64,000 bases of DNA from Aquila chrysaetos chrysaetos (Eukaryota > Chordata > Aves > Accipitriformes > Accipitridae). Made by a program: the position numbers and the translations under genes. The stretch covers positions 26,814,001 to 26,878,000 of the forward strand of contig NC_044018.1 in the NCBI RefSeq assembly GCF_900496995.4, given 5' to 3'. Positions 58,526 through 64,000 of this stretch are shown in pieces. The notes beneath the pieces are model-generated. The model did no database searches and was not told the origin of the DNA. It saw only the letters and a list, made by a program, of their open reading frames with translations. Each line of letters starts with the position of its first letter. Position 1 is the stretch's first letter.

Positions 58526-58969
58526 AATATTTGGAAACTCCCTCAAGATCAGATACTGAAGTGAGTTTTAGTCACCACAGAAACCCCCAAGGCCAAAGAC
58601 ACCCAGAAGAATTAGAGAACGACTGCAGTATTGCAAAACAACGCTGTCGAGAAGACCCTTACTGCTTTTTAGTGTATAAGAGTTTCCAGCGAGCCTGCCA
58701 GGCAGACGCAGCAAAATGCCGGCTCCCAGTGGCCAACCAGGAGTGTTTGTCAGCATGGAGAGAACTGAAGAAAACAGTGCTGGGAGAGTGCAAGTGCTCA
58801 GATCCACTTCAGATGAGATGCATTAAAATATGGAAGGGAATATTTAACAACCCTTGTTTACAATACTCTCAAGAGAACCAAGCTTCAGCAGCTAGTGAAA
58901 ATGATGATGATGATGATGATAATGATGATGATTATGTCGATGATGAGAAAAATCAGGACACCGACACAG
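58526..58969 (+). CDS. GFRAL: GFRAL exon 4, extra GFR-alpha-type domain with acidic tail
   Basis: Completes E104 and encodes residues 105-251. The acceptor is TTTGCACAG|AA and the donor G|GTTAGT at 58970; it is 444 nt with phase 1 at both ends. After a hydrophilic linker (105-135), ten cysteines lie at 137, 144, 150, 161, 168, 177, 192, 194, 202 and 214, starting C-x6-C-x5-C and including ECKC, the layout of the GDNF-receptor alpha domain as in domain 1 of GFRA1/2. It ends with an acidic tract (residues 228-250) encoded by a GAT repeat. Flanking exons match mammalian GFRAL on both sides, but as I recall the mammalian protein passes directly from exon 3 to the exon 5 equivalent. Skipping it keeps the frame. 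Confidence 0.85.
58903..58932 (+). repeat. GFRAL: Coding GAT triplet repeat (poly-Asp)
   Basis: Six GAT, one AAT and three GAT codons encode D6-N-D3 in GFRAL exon 4. The near-pure codon use suggests slippage, so the length may vary between individuals or species. Confidence 0.9.
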
Positions 58970-59684
58970 GTTAGTGGTATTCCAGCAGTGTGAATGCTTT
59001 CATACATAACAGGAGTGTGCACAAGTCTGTGAGGAAAGGTTTCCTTAATCATTTGCTGTTTAACATGTTTAATGTTGGAAACAGGATAGTTTTAAGAGGC
59101 TTATTTACATTCAAATGAATGATCTGATATCAAAATGATATCCTGACTGCAAATACTATTGTCCTTCAATGTGTTAATTTGATAGAACCTGATCCAAATC
59201 AGTCCCTTTTAGTATTGCACTGTAAGCAGAAACAATGTAAGACAAATAACAATAATTTTGTAATAACAAGAATTGCCTTCCTGCCTTGACTTTAGATCAT
59301 GACAAGCAGTTAGTTGAGCTTGAAAACCGGATGCACTGATGAACACATCAAGGCCTCTGCCTTTCATTTATTCACAAGAAATCTGACTTTATACTGCTCT
59401 GAGCAGCTCTAAAAACTCTTCTTGAGCTCACAGGATATATATGTAGAGAATGTTATCAGCAGCCATTGATAAACTGTGCTTTCACCCCCCAGACTTATGA
59501 ATATATGCAGGAGTGATTTTAGAGTTTGTTAACAAGTTGACAGGTCCTATTTGGTCAAGCTTTTTATTCTTGTTTCTTTTTACTACTGGCAGTATGCCAG
59601 CAACACAGCCAATACTTTAAAGTTAAAAACTAAGCTACAACCTGGTTTATCACTTATGCCTGTACCTGTATCTTTTTTTTCTAG
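58970..59684 (+). other. GFRAL: GFRAL intron 4
   Basis: 715 bp with no feature recognised. Confidence 0.7.
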
Positions 59685-59741
59685 ACCATATTAGTATGGA
59701 AACAAAATTACAATGGAGTTTATCTGCTCTCTCCAAACAAG
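59685..59741 (+). CDS. GFRAL: GFRAL exon 5 (inter-domain linker)
   Basis: 57 nt, phase 1-1: completes D252 and encodes HISMETKLQWSLSALSKQ plus one base. The acceptor is TTTTTTCTAG|AC and the donor G|GTAGGT at 59742. It aligns with the mammalian linker between the domain-1 block and domain 2 (DN..EDKFKWNLT-type). It is too short for ORF-based calls; phase and the pyrimidine tract support it. Confidence 0.85.
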
Positions 59742-60460
59742 GTAGGTCTGAATTTACTTATGAATCCTAATAACTGGTTTTAGCTCTGTTTTCAGATAGT
59801 GTACAGGGTATCTCAAAATTAAAATGAATACTTTTCATTCAAATTACTGAAGAGTAGGGAATCAATAGATCCAACATATTTTCAGTTAAGCTACTGGGTA
59901 GATACAATTCCAAAAATGTTAGGTAACAATCCTGATCCTGTTAAATTTACAGAGGCAAATCTTATCCCATAAACATTTTAGGGTCAGAATTATCTAGATT
60001 TTTTGGAAGGTTTATAGCATAGGCTAGAAATACATAAACTAGCTTTAAAAGCACAGAAATACCAGTTATATTCCCTTCTCCATTACTTATTATGTAGTCT
60101 AGCATAAGACTGCATGCTGGAGATTTCAGCATTTTCAGGTATCCACGAGCCACTAGCTTCTAGAAACAGTTACATACCACGAAGAAACTTCTATCTTGCC
60201 AGTTTTCACTTTCCTCTCCCTTATTTATCTGGCAGGAGCAGAAACTTGCAGGAGGGTTGCTTATGAGGGCCAAGCAGTAGAAGGGAGAAGTATCAAGATC
60301 ACACAGTTTGCTTAAAAGAGGCAGTGCTGGAAGAGCTAGATCAGAGTTTTGGGGAGTCAAACTTGTTTTTAATGGGAATGTTGCAGGCAGGATGACTACC
60401 TATCATCACTTGAGAAAGGTTTTCTTGTGATTTCATTTTAAAAACTGTTATTCTTTTTAG
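59742..60460 (+). other. GFRAL: GFRAL intron 5
   Basis: About 0.7 kb; nothing recognised. Confidence 0.7.
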
Positions 60461-60788
60461 CATACACAGCAAACAGGACCTGTTTGGAGATGAACAAGGA
60501 GTGTGTTGAAGATGAAGTATGTAACAAACAGTTGTCCCTGTACCTTAAGGTTTGCTCAGTAAATAAGAAGTGCAACATGGAAGAATGTCAAGCAGCCATA
60601 AGGTTCTTCTATCAAAACATGCCTTTTGAAGTTGCCCAAATGATGACATTTTGTGATTGTATCCAGCCTGATGAATCCTGCCACAGAGCCAAAGAACTTC
60701 TCCATGGCAAGCCCTGTGCAGTTACTGCTGTTCCACCTCCATCATGTCTGAATGTAATCCACACGTGTGAAGAGAATGAATTGTGCAG
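60461..60788 (+). CDS. GFRAL: GFRAL exon 6 (domain 2, start of domain 3)
   Basis: Completes A271, encodes residues 272-379 and two bases of R380. The acceptor is TCTTTTTAG|CA and the donor CAG|GTAAGT at 60789. Domain 2 begins TCLEMNKECVEDEVCNKQLS and includes the near-invariant CQAAIRFFYQNMPFEVAQM and FCDC motifs. VPPPSCLNVIHTCEENELC begins domain 3. Domain 2 is the ligand-binding domain in the GDF15-GFRAL complex by family knowledge. Confidence 0.96.
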
Positions 60789-62851
60789 GTAAGTAGAAGA
60801 AAGATTTTGCCTAGTAATGTGCCTGTGAATAAGGATTTGATCAAATAATTTTTTTATATATATATATACCATATATCTCACCTATAGCAAAATTTTTTTC
60901 TGCACTGTATCTATTGTATATTATCACTTGTGTTTGACATCTTCACAGATGTCTGCATCAGCTCTGGTAATTCCACAAGTAATTCCACAAGTAAACTGAA
61001 AGGGTTCATTTTCAGAAAGGTCTAGAATCTAGTGTGGGCTTTGCTTCTGCCTCTTTCGTGACTCTTAACACTGTTTCTGCCTGACAAACTATGCTGTTGT
61101 GTATTTTCATTACCACTTTCTTCAGATAACGCCTGCCAGTCTGCACCTTTGCCCTCTAGCAGTTTGCACAAATTGTGCAGCAGACCAGACGAAGTTTGTT
61201 TGGTTGAAGTAATTGCCTCTTCCACCGCAGAGTCTGACCCTTTGTACCCAACAGGCATAAAACCAACTTGGCCCATTCAGAAAACTGTTGTCTTATTCTT
61301 TTCATCTCAAGCATACTGATACTTGAAAAAAGCTGCCCCAAAACATGCACAGACCACCAAACTCATGAAGAATAGTGCAGTTTTAAGATCTGACTTTATT
61401 TTAGAAAACACACAACAGGTTTAGCCCATATTCGTAGTTCTACTTAATTGCCACCATTTGTGCATGGTCAATTGGCCCACTTTAGTTTTCAGCGTAGTCA
61501 CCAGTTCCCTTGTGGATTAGACCTGAATTTTACCTCAAAGCTGTGCTCAAATTAACGTTCAGTCAACAAACCAGGAGGCCAAGAGATGCTTTCAGTTCTG
61601 TGCAGGCTATTCAGATTGACGTCAGTGGGAATTGCCCCTTTTTAAGTCAAGAAGAATTGGGCTACAAGTGTATGTCTGTGCATCTGCATGTGTACACATG
61701 TAATATCTTAATGGAGACTTGCTGAATTACCCATTATGTTGGGAACATTAATGTTTCCTGGCACTGACAATAAGTGGATATAATTGGCAAAATTAGTCTC
61801 TAAATTATGGCTAGCCATATCTATAAATCAGGAGGTGAATAAAAATAATTCTATTAGCACAGAGGTGGCATCTGCTTTGAAACCTTTGCTTGTGTAATGA
61901 AAATATTTACAATAATGTCCTAGCTGGTATCGTAACAGTTCATGTTTTTCCATGTGACTTGCTTGTTACAGCTACACAATATCTCAACAGTAAATTTATA
62001 GCCTAATTTTATGATTAAGGAAATAATGTTTTAATATACTAATGTACAATATACAACAACAGTTTACCTTTATCGTCCCCTAAGATTTAATGTAAGTGAT
62101 AAATTGGTTTTTAATTAATATCTACAGATTTCTTAGTTAACTTTTACTATATATTTTCTATTGTCATACATAGTGCATTAAAGGCCAATTTTTTTCTATC
62201 CTAAGAGCAAATAAATGGAAATAATTTGAGATTATTGAGCTGGGAAACAAGTTAATTCTTCTCATAACTTATCTCTGCTATCAATTAATATTTAAGGTCA
62301 ACTGAATTACTTCTAATTTTCCCTGAGCATTGGACATTTTGTATTTGGTTAGCATTTGGGGAGAGGAGGGGTTGGCATTGGATGTAGATTATTTTATGTA
62401 AAATAAGTTGAATATTCATTCTTCCTTCACACCGCCCAACAAACTGATCCACTAGAACAGCACCTGTTTTGGTTTCATTGTGATGACTGGTCTAGTTCCT
62501 CTATCCACATTTCTTCTCTGAGGATCTGAGGCTGTTGGATTCACACTGATTTTTGCTGGACCCTGGGAATATCTTCACAGGTGCTGATTAGAAGTGCAGT
62601 TGCTTTTTCTCAAAAACTTTTTCAGTAAAACCAATTTTTCCTCAAATTACAATTTTGCAGATTTCATTCAAACTAATTAGGTGCAAATCACAGCAGCATT
62701 TAGGCCACCTATCACTGAATATTGTGATTTTTAATGCTTAAGTGGTACCTTGGGAATACGCTCTCTTTTCATGATAATCCTTAAATGTCTTTTTGCGAAA
62801 TCACAAGTGAGTTTTTAAACTGTCATTGTATACTTCTTTTTTTTCCACCAG
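60789..62851 (+). other. GFRAL: GFRAL intron 6
   Basis: 2.1 kb. It has a tandem pair of AATTCCACAAGT (60969-60992) and a TA repeat near 60855-60868. The segment near 61595-61650 (ATTGACGTCAGTGGGAATTG) has the look of an old amniote repeat. No gene is seen. Confidence 0.65.
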
Positions 62852-63111
62852 GAAAAAATACACAATTTTTTGGTCAAAGTGTTGGAGACATGTGACAAAA
62901 AAATGCTACGATGAGGAAGCTTGTCTTGAAACTTTAATCAAGGGTGACATGCTCTGTTCTGCAACTGCTGATTGCAAAGCAGCCTACATTAGCAACTGGG
63001 GCACGATGCTGCGTGTGGAGTGTACCTGCCAGAATTTACCTCCTGCGGAGCAGTCTTTGTGCAAGCTTTTCCATCACATGCTTCACAGCAAATCCTGCTT
63101 CAGTGAGTTAC
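62852..63111 (+). CDS. GFRAL: GFRAL exon 7 (domain 3)
   Basis: Completes R380 and encodes residues 381-466 plus one base if the donor is C|GTGAGT at 63112. The acceptor is TTTTCCACCAG|G. It encodes FWSKCWRHVTKKCYDEEAC, DCKAAYISNWGTML, VECTCQ and LCKLFHHMLHSKSCF, matching domain 3, which faces RET by family knowledge. A second donor, CA|GTGAGT at 63103, has the same phase and would shorten the exon by three codons. Following exons are outside the window. Confidence 0.94.
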
Positions 63112-63451
63112 GTGAGTAACACATAATACTTTAAAGAATTAGTTTTAAAGAGTATTAAAATGCTGGCTTACACCAAAGCTGTACTATACCTTTGCTGCCA
63201 CTGATTTCAGCAAGATTTGTATCTTTGTTTTTTTAATCAAAATCAAAATTTTTCTCTGATTTGGGGAAATATTTTATATTAGTAGCAAATCAATAAAATC
63301 AACTACATGTCTCATTACATAAATTTGCTGGAATAACAATAAAAGAATAATTTCTGGGGCCTATAATATTATGCAGATTAGAAATGTTCCAAAGCCTTCC
63401 TGTCATTGGCTTAATGTTGTACTTTGGTACAGTGTTTTTACAAATAATCAC
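63112..63451 (+). other. GFRAL: Start of GFRAL intron 7
   Basis: AT-rich intron DNA up to a CR1 element. Nothing else is seen. Confidence 0.7.
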
Positions 63452-64000
63452 AAAATCATAGAAAGGTTTGGGTTGGAAGGGACCTTAAAGATGATCTAGT
63501 TCCAACCCCCCTGCCATGGGCAGGGACACCTTCTACTAGACCAGGTTGCTCAAAGCCCCATCCAACCTGGCCTTGAACACTTCCAGGGATGGGGCATCCA
63601 CAACTTCTCTGGGAAACCTGTTCCAGTGTCTCACCACCCCCATTGTAAAAAAATTCTTCCTTGTGTCCAGTCTAAACCTACCGTCCTTTGGTTTAAAACT
63701 GTTGCCTGTTGTCCTGTCACTACAGGCCCTGGTAAAAAGTCTTTCTCTCTCTTTCTTCTAAGCCCCCTTTATATATTGAAAGGCTAGAGTAAGGTCTCCC
63801 CAGAGCCTTCTCTTCTCCAGGCTGAACAACCCCAACTCTCTCAGCCTGTCCTCGTAGGAGAGGTGTTCCAGCTCTCCGATCATCTTTGTGGCCCTCCTCC
63901 GGACTCGCTCCAACAAATCCATGTCCTTCTTATGGTGGGTGCCCCAGAGCTGGTCGCAGTACTGCAGGTGGGGTCTCACCAGAGTGGAGTACGGGGAGAG
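63452..64000 (-). mobile_element. CR1 LINE fragment, cut by window end
   Basis: Starts with CACAAAATCATAGAAAGGTT and GGGTTGGAAGGGACCTTAAA, the reverse of the CR1 3' end, and stays close to the canonical antisense CR1 through CTTCTCCAGGCTGAACAACC to the window end. The minus-strand frame 63758-63979 keeps the ORF2 segment [20 protein letters not shown] followed by [20 protein letters not shown]. It is the longest and best-kept CR1 here; it may extend past 64000. Confidence 0.95.

Larger units (their letters stand above)
46029..63111 (+). other. GFRAL: GFRAL gene span, 3'-incomplete in this window
   Basis: GDNF-family receptor alpha-like, the hindbrain receptor for GDF15 that signals through RET and mediates aversion and reduced feeding in mammals. 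Seven exons are visible: 46029-46050, 49328-49462, 56872-57024, 58526-58969, 59685-59741, 60461-60788 and 62852-63111. Joined they give 466 residues up to the end of domain 3, with no stop or frameshift. The transmembrane and short cytoplasmic segments must lie beyond 64000. Human GFRAL is 394 residues in total as I recall, so this protein is longer. The excess is the extra cysteine-rich exon at 58526-58969. Confidence 0.93.

Noticed and set aside
60969..60992. Tandem pair of a 12-bp unit
   Set aside because: A single duplication of 12 bp in an intron has no evident function.

Overview
This is a vertebrate nuclear window, almost certainly from a bird. Protein-coding sequence is split into short exons with GT/AG borders. 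The interspersed repeats are CR1 LINE fragments, decayed MIR-type SINEs and solo LTRs of an ERVL-like family, a combination I associate with Neoaves rather than chicken-like birds. The two genes lie in the order I recall for human 6p12.1 (HCRTR2 then GFRAL). There is no prokaryotic content, CRISPR array or operon; most short open frames are chance or repeat-derived.

Layout: 1-4150 is upstream non-coding DNA. A CpG island (about 4150-6320) covers the start of HCRTR2 (orexin/hypocretin receptor type 2, + strand). Coding exons 1-7 (4793-39004) join in phase into a complete 445-residue GPCR. A further exon at 40616-40809 joins in frame from an internal donor in exon 7 and replaces the last 8 residues with 64 others, giving 501 residues. 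A 48-bp perfect inverted repeat with a 2-bp spacer lies about 280-380 bp upstream of the start codon.

About 41.7-45.7 kb is intergenic. A second CpG island (about 45.7-46.4 kb) holds the 22-nt first coding exon of GFRAL (GDNF-family receptor alpha-like, the GDF15 receptor, + strand). Seven GFRAL exons lie in the window (46029-63111); the transmembrane end lies beyond 64000. Between the domain-1 and domain-2 exons sits a 444-nt phase 1-1 exon (58526-58969) encoding a full ten-cysteine GFR-alpha-type domain plus an Asp-rich tail. As I recall, mammalian GFRAL has no such domain, so this is the most interesting feature here.

Repeats: three solo LTRs of one family (12289-12868 minus, 50117-50691 plus, 54317-54907 minus) have 5-bp target duplications, perfect in two. 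A related LTR of about 1 kb lies at 9469-10480. CR1 pieces lie near 2.0, 17.5, 19.6, 33.5, 40.2, 49.8, 53.2 and 63.5 kb; MIR-like pieces near 18.2, 30.0, 36.5 and 46.8 kb.

The two genes are neighbours but not a functional unit: HCRTR2 is a neuronal Gq-coupled receptor for orexins and GFRAL a hindbrain receptor signalling through RET. Both act in feeding and energy balance. Exon borders were read by eye from splice consensus and reading phase; no alignment or transcript data were available.
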